NCBI GenBank assembly: GCA_947632515.1 | Contig: CANRPO010000001.1 | Coordinates: 186,001-250,000, forward strand | Reading direction: 5' to 3' | Length of the DNA stretch: 64,000 bases | Source of the DNA: an uncultured Lachnospiraceae bacterium | Lineage (GTDB): Bacteria; Bacillota; Clostridia; Lachnospirales; Lachnospiraceae | Shown: one piece after another, positions 35,123 through 43,783 of the stretch | How the letters are laid out: every line of letters starts with the position of its first letter | How positions within the stretch are numbered: position 1 is the first letter of the stretch | Position numbers and translations under genes: made by a program | The notes under the pieces: generated by a model | Databases searched by the model: none | Seen by the model: only the letters and a program-made list of their open reading frames with translations | Told to the model about the DNA's origin: nothing

Positions 35123-35740
35123 ATGAGACATATGGGAACGAGCGAGCTGGAGACGGATCGGCTGATCCTCAGACGGTTCACTATGGAGGACGCAGAGCCT
35201 ATGTATCGGAACTGGGCCTCCGACGAAAACGTGACGAAGTACCTTACATGGCCGGCACACGCGAACGTCGGCGTGACGCGGGGCGTTTTGAAGGATTGGA
35301 TTGCCAAGTACAGTGAAGCGGATTTCTATAACTGGTGCATCGAGTTAAAGGAGATCGGCGAGCCCATCGGGAATCTGGCTGTGGTCTCGCACGATGACGC
35401 GACGGATTCCGCCACCATGGGCTGGTGCATGGGCGTGCGCTGGTGGGGACGGGGCATCATGCCGGAGGCGGGAAGAGCCGTTCTGCAATATCTGTTTGCG
35501 GAGGTCGGTTTTAACAGGATCGTGGCGAAACATGATGTGGAGAACCGCAAGTCGGGCAGGGTCATGCAGAAACTGAGCATGGTGCAGGAGGGAACCTTCC
35601 GCGCCAGCGGCAGGAACAACCGCGGCGTGGTGGATGAGGTGGTGTATTCCATCCTGCGGGAAGATTACGAGAAGACGCAGGCGAAAGATATGCAGCTGAC
35701 ATGGAGGCGGAAAACGAGGGAGGAGACACACGGAAGATGA
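35123..35740 (+). CDS. GNAT N-acetyltransferase, RimJ/RimL-like
   Basis: 205 residues. ELETDRLILRRFTMEDAEPM is the typical RimJ/RimL-like opening; IGNLAVVSHDDATDSATMGW leads to the acetyl-CoA loop RWWGRGIMPEAGRAVLQYLF, and RIVAKHDVENRKSGRVMQK completes the fold. Transfers acetyl from acetyl-CoA to an amine, target unknown. Starts 3 bases after the S66 stop and overlaps the next gene's ATG by 4 bases, so the three genes are one operon. Confidence 0.85.
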   Translation: MRHMGTSELETDRLILRRFTMEDAEPMYRNWASDENVTKYLTWPAHANVGVTRGVLKDWIAKYSEADFYNWCIELKEIGEPIGNLAVVSHDDATDSATMGWCMGVRWWGRGIMPEAGRAVLQYLFAEVGFNRIVAKHDVENRKSGRVMQKLSMVQEGTFRASGRNNRGVVDEVVYSILREDYEKTQAKDMQLTWRRKTREETHGR

Positions 35741-36972
35741 GTCGGGCGGCATGCACGGCGCAGCAGGCGCTGGAAAAGCTGAAGGCGGGGAACGCGCGGT
35801 ACATAAACGTGAAGACGGGCGAGGGAGACGTGTCGCCTGCCCTGCGGCTTAAAACCTGTACCGAGGGGCAGGCTCCCTATGCCGTTATCGTTACCTGCTC
35901 GGATTCCCGCGTGATCCCGGAGAGTATTTTCAGTGCGGGGATCGGGGAACTCTTCGTGATCCGCGTGGCGGGCAACGTGATAGACGACCATCAGCTCGGC
36001 AGTATCGAGTACGCGGCGGAGCATCTGGGATGCAGACTGGTTCTGGTCATGGGGCATGACCACTGTGGCGCGGTGGACGCGGCGATCCATCACGAGACGG
36101 AGAATTACATCAGGTATATCACGGATGAGATCAAGAAGGCCATCGGCGACGAGCAGGACGATTACAAAGCCTGCTGTCTGAATGTGCGGCACAGCGTCAG
36201 AAGGATAGAGGAGAGTCTGGAGATCCGGCAGGAGGAAGAACACGGGCTGCGCGTTTGCGGCGCGCTCTATCACTTGGCGGACGGCAGAGTGGAGTTTTTG
36301 GATGATCTGCAGTCGTCCGGGGGAGGGCTTGGTGCTGCGGCGGCAGATACACTGGTCAGTGCCGTATCTGAGGAATCCGCATTTAGGCGTTATTTCTTGG
36401 TAGATTATGAAAACGTGAACAGGGAGGGCTTAAATGGAATCGCAAAGCTGACAGAGACCGACTGTGTGAAAATATATTACAGCAGTGCAGCCGAGACGCT
36501 CACCTTTGGGCTGCATAGACGCATCAATGGGTCAAAAGCGCATTTCACCTATACCAAGGTAAAAATACAGATTAAAAATGCGGTGGATTGTCAGATCCTG
36601 TTTGATCTGCAGGGGTTGGTGAAGGAAAATCGTGATGCGGAGTACAGCATTGTATCGAAAGATACGGATTTTGACAAGACGATTGCCAGCTTTGTAGAGC
36701 ACCGTTTTCATGTAAAAAGGGTTGTGCATGTCGGTGCATCGGCAGAGCAGTTGAAAGCGGAGCGAAAGCTGACAAAAGAGGAGGCTTTTTTCGAGGAGCA
36801 TTTTCAGAAGAAAAAGTATACGGAGAAGAGAGCAGAGATCCTAGAGATTCTTCGTACCGGCAAAACAAGGCAGCAGATCAATAACCGGCTGATGAAATTG
36901 TATGAGGGACAAACGGTTAAGGAAATGTTTAAAATATTGCAGCCCATTATCAAGGATCTGCCGGGCAAATAG
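35737..36972 (+). CDS. fusion of beta-carbonic anhydrase and NYN/PIN-like domain
   Basis: 411 residues in one uninterrupted frame. N-terminal domain (about 1-205): beta-class carbonic anhydrase with the zinc ligands and dyad visible, CSDSR (Cys54, Asp56, Arg58) and HDHCG (His107, Cys110); it ends YHLADGRVEFLD, the usual family end. After a Gly/Ala-rich linker a second domain begins near 217: YFLVDYENVNREGLNGI, IYYSSAAETLTFGLH, then YSIVSKDTDFDKTI, the acidic positions of a NYN/PIN-like nuclease fold, and a helical tail. Hydration of CO2 to bicarbonate is established for the first half; the second is a predicted RNA nuclease or degenerate relative. No ribosome site or start lies at the junction. 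Confidence 0.85.
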   Translation: MSRAACTAQQALEKLKAGNARYINVKTGEGDVSPALRLKTCTEGQAPYAVIVTCSDSRVIPESIFSAGIGELFVIRVAGNVIDDHQLGSIEYAAEHLGCRLVLVMGHDHCGAVDAAIHHETENYIRYITDEIKKAIGDEQDDYKACCLNVRHSVRRIEESLEIRQEEEHGLRVCGALYHLADGRVEFLDDLQSSGGGLGAAAADTLVSAVSEESAFRRYFLVDYENVNREGLNGIAKLTETDCVKIYYSSAAETLTFGLHRRINGSKAHFTYTKVKIQIKNAVDCQILFDLQGLVKENRDAEYSIVSKDTDFDKTIASFVEHRFHVKRVVHVGASAEQLKAERKLTKEEAFFEEHFQKKKYTEKRAEILEILRTGKTRQQINNRLMKLYEGQTVKEMFKILQPIIKDLPGK

Positions 36973-37054
36973 AAGGGATCATTTGACAAATCAGACAATA
37001 TTCAATAAGCTAAGACCGTAAGCAACAATAATATGGAATCGGGAGGGATATATC

Positions 37055-38194
37055 ATGATCTACACGGAATTTCAGGGAGAGAAACTGTCGGCGCTCGGCA
37101 TGGGCAATATGCGTCTGCCCGTGATAGACGGGGACGACGCGAAGATCGATGTGAAGGCGGTCGAGGAGATGTTTGCCTGCGCTATGGAGTCCGGCATCAA
37201 TTACTATGATACGGCCTACGGTTACCACGGCGGCAACTCGGAGACGGTGGTAGGAGAAACGCTGCAGAAATATCCGAGGGACAGTTTTTATCTGGCCTCG
37301 AAGTTTCCCGGCTACGATCTGGCCAACATGCCGAAGGTGAAAGAGATCTTCGAGGAGCAGCTTAAAAAATGCCGGGTGGAATATTTTGACTTCTATCTGT
37401 TCCACAATGTCTGCGAGATGAACGTGGACGCTTATCTGGATCCCCAATATGGAATATACGATTATCTGATGGAGCAGAAGAAGAACGGCCGCATTCGACA
37501 TCTTGGCTTTTCCGCCCACGGCGATATTGACTGTATGAAAAAATTCCTGAACGCATACGGCAAAGACATGGAGTTCTGTCAGATCGAGCTGAATTACTTC
37601 GACTACAAATTCCAGAATGCCAAGGGAAAGGTGGAACTTCTGAACGAGTGGAACATACCGATCTGGGTCATGGAGCCGGTACGCGGCGGGCAGCTTGCGA
37701 CGCTCTCCGACGAGGCTGCGGCGAAACTCAAAGCGGCGAGGCCGGATGAAAAAATACCCGCATGGGCGTTCCGTTTCCTGCAGTCCATCCCCAATGTGGT
37801 CATGACGTTGTCCGGCATGTCGGATATGCAGCAGCTCAAAGACAACATCGCCACTTATGAAGAGAAGAAACCGTTGAATGAGAAGGAGATGGAACTGCTC
37901 CTCGGCGTGGCGGACGATATGATCGCTAAGACGACCGTTCCCTGTACGGGCTGTCATTACTGCGTGAGCCACTGCCCTAAGAAACTGGACATTCCGTTTC
38001 TGTTAAAGCTCTACAATGAGGCCGTGGTTGCAGGCTCAGGAGATTTTATCGCACCCATGGGGCTCTCCTCCGTGGAGACGGACAGACAGCCCGAGTGCTG
38101 CGTCGGCTGCCACAGCTGCGCGAAGGTATGTCCGCAGACGATACAGATTCCCGAGACGCTGCATCGTTTTGCAGAAAAGATGGGAAGGGTGTAA
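37055..38194 (+). CDS. aldo/keto reductase with C-terminal 4Fe-4S ferredoxin domain
   Basis: 379 residues. Reductase barrel: GMGNMRLPVIDGDD, NYYDTAYGYHGGNSE (Asp and Tyr of the tetrad), LASKFPGYDL (Lys), FDFYLFHNV (His). The C-terminal 90 residues hold two cysteine sets, CTGCHYCVSHCPKKLDIP and CCVGCHSCAKVCPQTIQIP, expected to bind two 4Fe-4S clusters. Common in anaerobic Firmicutes; electron donor probably ferredoxin or NAD(P)H, substrate unknown. GGGAGGGA site upstream. Convergent with carB; both end near the shared terminator. Confidence 0.9.
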   Translation: MIYTEFQGEKLSALGMGNMRLPVIDGDDAKIDVKAVEEMFACAMESGINYYDTAYGYHGGNSETVVGETLQKYPRDSFYLASKFPGYDLANMPKVKEIFEEQLKKCRVEYFDFYLFHNVCEMNVDAYLDPQYGIYDYLMEQKKNGRIRHLGFSAHGDIDCMKKFLNAYGKDMEFCQIELNYFDYKFQNAKGKVELLNEWNIPIWVMEPVRGGQLATLSDEAAAKLKAARPDEKIPAWAFRFLQSIPNVVMTLSGMSDMQQLKDNIATYEEKKPLNEKEMELLLGVADDMIAKTTVPCTGCHYCVSHCPKKLDIPFLLKLYNEAVVAGSGDFIAPMGLSSVETDRQPECCVGCHSCAKVCPQTIQIPETLHRFAEKMGRV

Positions 38195-38213
38195 ACACCC
38201 TTCCTTATTTTTT
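38183..38213. terminator. terminator between convergent aldo/keto reductase and carB genes
   Basis: GGAAGGGTG pairs with CACCCTTCC (tight loop containing the TAA stop) and is followed by TTATTTTTTT on the + strand. Confidence 0.7.
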
Positions 38214-38215
38214 TC

Positions 38216-41200
38216 TTATTCTTTCTCCCGGATCTCTGCGTGCAGCTCCTGCAGGGATCTCACGTCGCTGTCGCCGTGGGTCTTCACATACTGAATACCG
38301 CTGGCGGTGGCTTTTGCCGCCGCTATGGTCGTCATATAGGGTATTTTCGCCTTGATGGCGGCCTTGCGCAGATAGCTGTCGTCATGGACGCTGTCTTTGC
38401 CGACAGGGGAGTTGATGATCAGATCGATCCGGCCGTTGGTGATCAGGTCGAGAATATTGGGCCTGCCCTCGTACAGCTTGTTGACCTTGTCCGCGGGGAT
38501 GCCTGCGGCTCTGATCAGCTCGTAGGTTGTGCCCGTGGCGACGATATGGAAACCGCAGTCCGCGAACTGTTTTGCCACTTCCACAACTTCCGCCTTGTCC
38601 TTGCGGTTGACGGAGATGAGCACGGTGCCCTCCAGAGGGAGCTTGGACTGGGTAGCCTCCTGCGCCTTGTAGAAAGCCTCGCCGTAGGAGCGGGACAGGC
38701 CAAGCACTTCGCCTGTGGAGCGCATCTCGGGACCGAGGATCGGGTCTACCTCCTGGAACATATTGAACGGGAAGACCGATTCCTTCACGCCGTAATAGGG
38801 GATGTCCTGCTCTTTTAGGGACGGGACGGGCGAAGGTCTTCCGGTCAGCTCGGTGGTGATGATCTCTGTCGCCAGAGGCACCATGCGGATATTGCAGACT
38901 TTAGATACCAGCGGCACGGTGCGGGACGCGCGGGGGTTTGCCTCCAGCACGAACACTCTGCCGTTCTCGATGGCGTACTGCATATTCATAAGCCCCTTGA
39001 CGTGCATTTCCTCCGCGATCTTGCGGGTGTACTCCTTGATAGTCGCCACATTCTCCTCTGAAATATGAACGGACGGAATGATACATGCGGAGTCGCCGGA
39101 GTGGATGCCCGCCAGCTCGATGTGCTCCATCACAGCGGGCACGAAAGCGTGCGTGCCGTCGCTGATGGCGTCCGCCTCGCACTCCAGCGCGTGATTGAGG
39201 AAACGGTCGATCAGGATGGGACGGTCCGGCGTCACGCCAACCGCCGCGTTCATGTATTCCGTCATGCTCTCGTCGTCGTAGACCACTTCCATGCCCCGGC
39301 CGCCCAGCACATAGGAAGGGCGCACCATGACGGGGTAGCCGATCTGCGCGGCGATACCCAGCGCCTCCTCCACGGTGGCAGCCATACCCGACTCCGGCAT
39401 GGGGATCTCCAGTTTCTCCATCATGGCGCGGAACCGGTCGCGGTCTTCCGCCAAGTCGATGACGGAGGGGGAGGTGCCGAGGATCTTCACCTCGTTTTTC
39501 TCCAGATCCGCCGCCAGATTTAAGGGCGTCTGCCCGCCGAACTGGGCGATCACGCCCAGAGGTTTCTCCTTCCGATAGATGCTCAGTACATCTTCCAGCG
39601 TCAAAGGCTCAAAGTAGAGCTTGTCGGAGGTATCGTAGTCCGTGGAGACCGTCTCGGGGTTGCAGTTGACGATGATCGTCTCGAATCCCAGCTTTTTCAG
39701 GGCGAGGGAGGCGTGGACGCAGCAGTAGTCGAACTCGATGCCCTGTCCGATGCGGTTGGGGCCGCCGCCCAGAATCATGATCTTGGGTTTGTCGCTCACG
39801 GGGTTCTTGTCGGTCGCGTTGTAGGTGGAATAGTAGTAGGCGCTGTCCGGCGTGCCGCTCACATGAACGCCCTCCCAGGCCTCCTCCACGCCGAGGCTTA
39901 CGCGGCGCGCGCGCACATCGTCCTCAGGCACCTCTAAGATTTGGCTCAGATACTTGTCGGAGAAACCATCCTTCTTGGCGGCGACGAGCAGATCGTCGGC
40001 GGGCAGAGAGCCTTTGGATCTCAGCAGATTTTCTTCTTCCTCCACCAGTTCCTTCATCTGTTCGATAAACCATGCCTTTACATGGGTGATCTCATGCAGC
40101 TCTTCCACGGACGCACCCTTGCGCAGCGCCTCGTACATGATAAAATGGCGCTCGCTGGAAGGGGTGATGAGCATTTTCAAAAGCTGTTCTCTGGACATAG
40201 TGTGGAAGTCCTTGGCATATCCGAGACCGTAGCGGCCCGTCTCCAGAGAGCGGATGGCCTTCTGAAACGCCTCCTTGTAGGTCTTGCCGATGCTCATGAC
40301 TTCGCCGACGGCGCGCATCTGCGTCCCCAGCTTGTCCTCCACGCCCTTGAATTTCTCGAAAGCCCAGCGGGCGAACTTGATCACCACATAGTCGCCGTCC
40401 GGCACATACTTGTCCAGCGTGCCGTACTTGCCGCAGGGAATATCCTTCAATGTGAGTCCCGAGGCCAGCATGGCGGACACCAGAGCGATGGGGAACCCGG
40501 TCGCCTTGGAGGCCAGAGCGGAGGAGCGGGAGGTGCGGGGATTGATCTCGATGACGACGATGCGGCCGCTCTTGGGATCGTGGGCGAACTGCACGTTGGT
40601 GCCGCCGATGACCTGCACCGAATCCACGATGCGGTACGCCTGCTCCTGCAGTCTCTTCTGCGTCTCCTCGGAGACAGTCAGCATGGGAGCGGCGCAGAAA
40701 GAGTCTCCCGTGTGCACGCCCATGGGGTCGATATTTTCGATGAAACAGACGGTGATCATGCTGCCGTCCGCGTCGCGAACCACTTCCAGCTCCAGCTCCT
40801 CCCAGCCGAGCACGGACTCCTCCACCAGTACCTGTCCCACCAGACTGGCCTGCAGGCCCCTGGCGCAGACGGTCTTCAGTTCTTCACGGTTGTACACCAG
40901 ACCGCCGCCCGCGCCGCCCATGGTGTAGGCGGGACGCAGTACCACGGGATAGCCCAGCTTGTCGGCGATGGCGAGCGCCTCGTCCACGCTGTACGCGACT
41001 TCGCTCTTAGCCATCTCGATCCCGAGGGCGTTCATGGCGTTCTTGAATTCGATGCGGTCCTCGCCGCGCTCGATGGCATCCACCTGCACGCCGATCACCT
41101 TCACGCCGTATTTGTCAAGGATGCCCGCCTTGTTCAGCTCCGCGCACAGATTTAAGCCCGATTGGCCGCCGAGGTTCGGCAGCAGGGCGTCGGGCCGTTC

Positions 41201-41440
41201 TCTGGCAATGATCTGTTCCAGCCTGCGCACATTCAGGGGTTCAATATAGGTCACGTCCGCGATCTCCGGGTCCGTCATGATCGTGGCGGGGTTGGAATTT
41301 ACCAGCACGATCTCATAGCCCAGCCTGCGCAGCGCTTTGCAGGCTTGGGTGCCGGAGTAGTCGAACTCGCACGCCTGTCCGATGATGATGGGGCCGGAGC
41401 CGATGATGAGTACCTTGTGGATGTCTTCTCTTTTTGGCAT
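38216..41440 (-). CDS. carB: carbamoyl-phosphate synthase large subunit
   Basis: Makes carbamoyl phosphate from bicarbonate, ammonia (channelled from the small subunit) and 2 ATP for pyrimidine and arginine synthesis. 1074 residues, full length; the ATG at 41440 has a perfect AGGAGG 6 bases upstream. Two homologous ATP-grasp halves start with VLIIGSGPIIIGQACEFDYS and IMILGGGPNRIGQGIEFDYC; the C-terminal MGS-like allosteric domain covers about 930-1074 (FHIVATGTTYELIRAAGIPA). carA is not in the window. The neighbouring carbonic anhydrase fusion at 35.7 kb could in principle supply bicarbonate, but the genes are not co-transcribed. Confidence 0.96.
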   Translation of the reverse strand: MPKREDIHKVLIIGSGPIIIGQACEFDYSGTQACKALRRLGYEIVLVNSNPATIMTDPEIADVTYIEPLNVRRLEQIIARERPDALLPNLGGQSGLNLCAELNKAGILDKYGVKVIGVQVDAIERGEDRIEFKNAMNALGIEMAKSEVAYSVDEALAIADKLGYPVVLRPAYTMGGAGGGLVYNREELKTVCARGLQASLVGQVLVEESVLGWEELELEVVRDADGSMITVCFIENIDPMGVHTGDSFCAAPMLTVSEETQKRLQEQAYRIVDSVQVIGGTNVQFAHDPKSGRIVVIEINPRTSRSSALASKATGFPIALVSAMLASGLTLKDIPCGKYGTLDKYVPDGDYVVIKFARWAFEKFKGVEDKLGTQMRAVGEVMSIGKTYKEAFQKAIRSLETGRYGLGYAKDFHTMSREQLLKMLITPSSERHFIMYEALRKGASVEELHEITHVKAWFIEQMKELVEEEENLLRSKGSLPADDLLVAAKKDGFSDKYLSQILEVPEDDVRARRVSLGVEEAWEGVHVSGTPDSAYYYSTYNATDKNPVSDKPKIMILGGGPNRIGQGIEFDYCCVHASLALKKLGFETIIVNCNPETVSTDYDTSDKLYFEPLTLEDVLSIYRKEKPLGVIAQFGGQTPLNLAADLEKNEVKILGTSPSVIDLAEDRDRFRAMMEKLEIPMPESGMAATVEEALGIAAQIGYPVMVRPSYVLGGRGMEVVYDDESMTEYMNAAVGVTPDRPILIDRFLNHALECEADAISDGTHAFVPAVMEHIELAGIHSGDSACIIPSVHISEENVATIKEYTRKIAEEMHVKGLMNMQYAIENGRVFVLEANPRASRTVPLVSKVCNIRMVPLATEIITTELTGRPSPVPSLKEQDIPYYGVKESVFPFNMFQEVDPILGPEMRSTGEVLGLSRSYGEAFYKAQEATQSKLPLEGTVLISVNRKDKAEVVEVAKQFADCGFHIVATGTTYELIRAAGIPADKVNKLYEGRPNILDLITNGRIDLIINSPVGKDSVHDDSYLRKAAIKAKIPYMTTIAAAKATASGIQYVKTHGDSDVRSLQELHAEIREKE

Positions 41441-41514
41441 TTGTTTCCTCCTGAGTTTTAAGATTGGCATAGAAATTGGCAGAAAGGCAGAAAAAGCCGT
41501 TCATTCTTCTTATC

Positions 41515-41542
41515 ATTATATAGGAAATCGAGAAAATCACAA
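41515..41542 (-). promoter_or_regulatory. carB: promoter of carB
   Basis: On the minus strand TTGTGA, 16-base spacer, TATAAT. It gives a leader of about 65 bases. I see no PyrR-type or other attenuator hairpin in that leader. Confidence 0.6.
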
Positions 41543-41566
41543 GGCTAAATATCAGGAATGCAAAAC

Positions 41567-43726
41567 TTAAAATATATCCATCACAAACAGATACCCCACC
41601 GTCGCCAGCAGACCCACGCAGAACAGCAGCAGGCCGAAGGACATGCTGCGGGAGATCATGGCGGTATTCTCGCTCCACTCCTCATGGATCAGAGCGAACT
41701 TATGCTCATAGTCGGTCGTCTTAGGCCGTTTCCTGCGCCATATATGGTTCCCGATCTTCTGGAAACATGCCGCGGCGCAGGCGGCCGCGTGGGTGAGGGG
41801 CGTCCCCTCGGGGAGCTCCTGGGGCAACTTGCTGTCGCGATAGACTGTTTTGCGCAGGAAGACGACGACCGCGTCCACAAGGCTGTCGAGAATGCGGCAG
41901 AGCAGTCCGAACACGAACGGCAGGACCTTGAGGAGTACGGGGCGGTAGACATAGTCTTCCAGATCGAGATAGCGGTACCAGCGGTTCACATATCTGCCGT
42001 CCTTGATCATCCATAGGCGGACGATCACCAGATAGACGAGGGCGCCGATGGCTAACGAGATGGCGGCTCCTTTTAAGTTTTCCAGAGAGAAGTAGGAGAC
42101 TTCCTCACCGAGCGCCGCAGCGCCTTTTGGCAGCATAAAGCCCTGTCCGGCGTCTGCCAGTCTGTCCATCACGATATGGGGCAGAAATCCCATAGCGGGC
42201 AGCAGGGTGGCGCTTAAGGTCAGCGCGAAAGCGCCGGCTTTCTTCATATACTTTCCCTTCAAAGCGTCAAAGCGCTCCTGCACGGAAGGATCCGCGTTTT
42301 TTTCCACAAAGATCGCCGCGTACAGTTTCGTCATATAGGCGACGGTCAGGCCGCCGCTGACGAGAAAGAGCCATTCCACGGTCTTCATCATGCCCGCGCT
42401 GAGATACTGCGTCCCATCTGCAAGGAGGGCGGAGGAGGCGGTCAGATGTTCAGTGTACGCCACGATACTCTCATGGATCAGCGTCTTGCTGATATAGCCG
42501 TTCCAGAGGGGAACGCCGCCGATGCCGAGGGCGCCCATCAGGAAAATATAGTTGAGCAGCGGTTTTCCATGTCCGAAACCGCGTATGTCGTTGAGATTCA
42601 GTTTATGCACATTCATGAAGATCACGCCGGCCGCCATGAAGAGCGCCAGCTTGATCAGGGAATGGTTGACCATGTGGAGCATGCTGCCGCGCACCGCCAA
42701 CAGATTTTCTTCCGCCGGGAGTCCCGACATCCCCACGCCCACCAAAATGAATCCTATCTGGGAGACGGAGGAGCATGCGAGCGTCCGTTTCAGATCCACG
42801 GAGAACAGCGCCAGTACCGCGCCGACTACCATGGTACATACGCCGAGGAACAGGATCAGGATGCCCCAAGCCGCATTGCCGAGGAAGAGGTAGGCGGTCA
42901 GAATCAGAATGCCGTACATCCCCGCCTTGGTCAGGATGCCGGACAGCAGGGCGGAGGCCGGAGCGGGGGCTACGGGGTGCGCTTTCGGGAGCCAGATATG
43001 GAGCGGGAACGCGCCCGCCTTGGCGCCGAAACCGAACAGCAGACACAGGCCCGCGATCATAAGCTGCGCGCTGTCGGTATATCGCGCGGAGAGCAGGCCG
43101 TAAGTGGAGTACGCGCCGATCAGATCGTCGAAGAACAGGGTCCCCGTCACATCGTACAGCAGGAAAATCCCCATCAGCATCACCAGACCGCCGATCACCG
43201 CTACCGCCAGGTAGGTGGCCGCCGCCCGCAGGGAATCTTTTTTCTCGTCCTGTGCCACCCACACATAGGAAGTGAGGGACATGATCTCGAAGAAGATAAA
43301 GGTCGTGTAGAAGTCGGCGGAGAGGAACACGCCCTCCGTTGCGCCCAGGGTCAGCAGCAGGAACAGATAATATCGGTTGCGGTTGCGGTAGTGGGCGAAG
43401 TATTCCTTGGAGAAAAGCGTGCTCATGAACCACATGAAAGCCGCGATCATGCCGTACAGGGAGCGGAAACCGTCTGCCGTAAAGTGCAGTCCCATGCCGC
43501 AGACATAGGGGATCTCCACAAGCGTCTTCCCGTCTGCGCCGGAAAGTCCCCCGACCGCGCCCGCAGACATTGTCAGGAAAAACAGACATACAGACAGGGC
43601 GAAGGTGACGCCCGTCACGGCATCCGCAAAATAATTGCGGACGGTTTTGTTAAAACGTCCTGCCACATAACATAGAATGGCCGCGGCCATCGGCATAAAT
43701 ACAATAGAGCATATCAGTACGTTCAT
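41567..43726 (-). CDS. NuoL/MrpA-like proton-translocating antiporter subunit (719 aa)
   Basis: Last gene of the Mrp-type operon. A multi-spanning protein with the antiporter core: FIFFEIMSLTSY (key Glu of TM5) and GFGAKAGAFPLHIWLPKAHP (key Lys of TM7), followed by ASALLSGILTKAG. It has a long C-terminal extension with an extra helix and a hydrophilic stretch (DSLVDAVVVFLRKTVYRDSK), somewhat like HyfB/NuoL lateral-helix regions. Works in the membrane in ion translocation. The upstream ribosome site is GGCGGAG. Fourth antiporter paralogue of this operon. Confidence 0.85.
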   Translation of the reverse strand: MNVLICSIVFMPMAAAILCYVAGRFNKTVRNYFADAVTGVTFALSVCLFFLTMSAGAVGGLSGADGKTLVEIPYVCGMGLHFTADGFRSLYGMIAAFMWFMSTLFSKEYFAHYRNRNRYYLFLLLTLGATEGVFLSADFYTTFIFFEIMSLTSYVWVAQDEKKDSLRAAATYLAVAVIGGLVMLMGIFLLYDVTGTLFFDDLIGAYSTYGLLSARYTDSAQLMIAGLCLLFGFGAKAGAFPLHIWLPKAHPVAPAPASALLSGILTKAGMYGILILTAYLFLGNAAWGILILFLGVCTMVVGAVLALFSVDLKRTLACSSVSQIGFILVGVGMSGLPAEENLLAVRGSMLHMVNHSLIKLALFMAAGVIFMNVHKLNLNDIRGFGHGKPLLNYIFLMGALGIGGVPLWNGYISKTLIHESIVAYTEHLTASSALLADGTQYLSAGMMKTVEWLFLVSGGLTVAYMTKLYAAIFVEKNADPSVQERFDALKGKYMKKAGAFALTLSATLLPAMGFLPHIVMDRLADAGQGFMLPKGAAALGEEVSYFSLENLKGAAISLAIGALVYLVIVRLWMIKDGRYVNRWYRYLDLEDYVYRPVLLKVLPFVFGLLCRILDSLVDAVVVFLRKTVYRDSKLPQELPEGTPLTHAAACAAACFQKIGNHIWRRKRPKTTDYEHKFALIHEEWSENTAMISRSMSFGLLLFCVGLLATVGYLFVMDIF

Positions 43727-43783
43727 AGATCAGAGTCTCCGCCTTTCCGGTCAGACATGGCAGTCTGACTTAATTTACAACGA

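Noticed and set aside
33467-35260. 597-codon minus-strand frame opposite the MATE and S66 genes.
   Set aside because: Spans two real genes and their gap, with no domain pattern or start signal.
39941-41155. Long + strand open frame (about 400 codons) opposite carB.
   Set aside because: Low-complexity His/Gln/Gly-rich translation; it is the shadow of the highly conserved carB on the other strand.
42446-43675. Long + strand open frame opposite the 719-aa antiporter gene.
   Set aside because: No ribosome site and a translation rich in Arg/Gln/His, typical of a GC-driven shadow.
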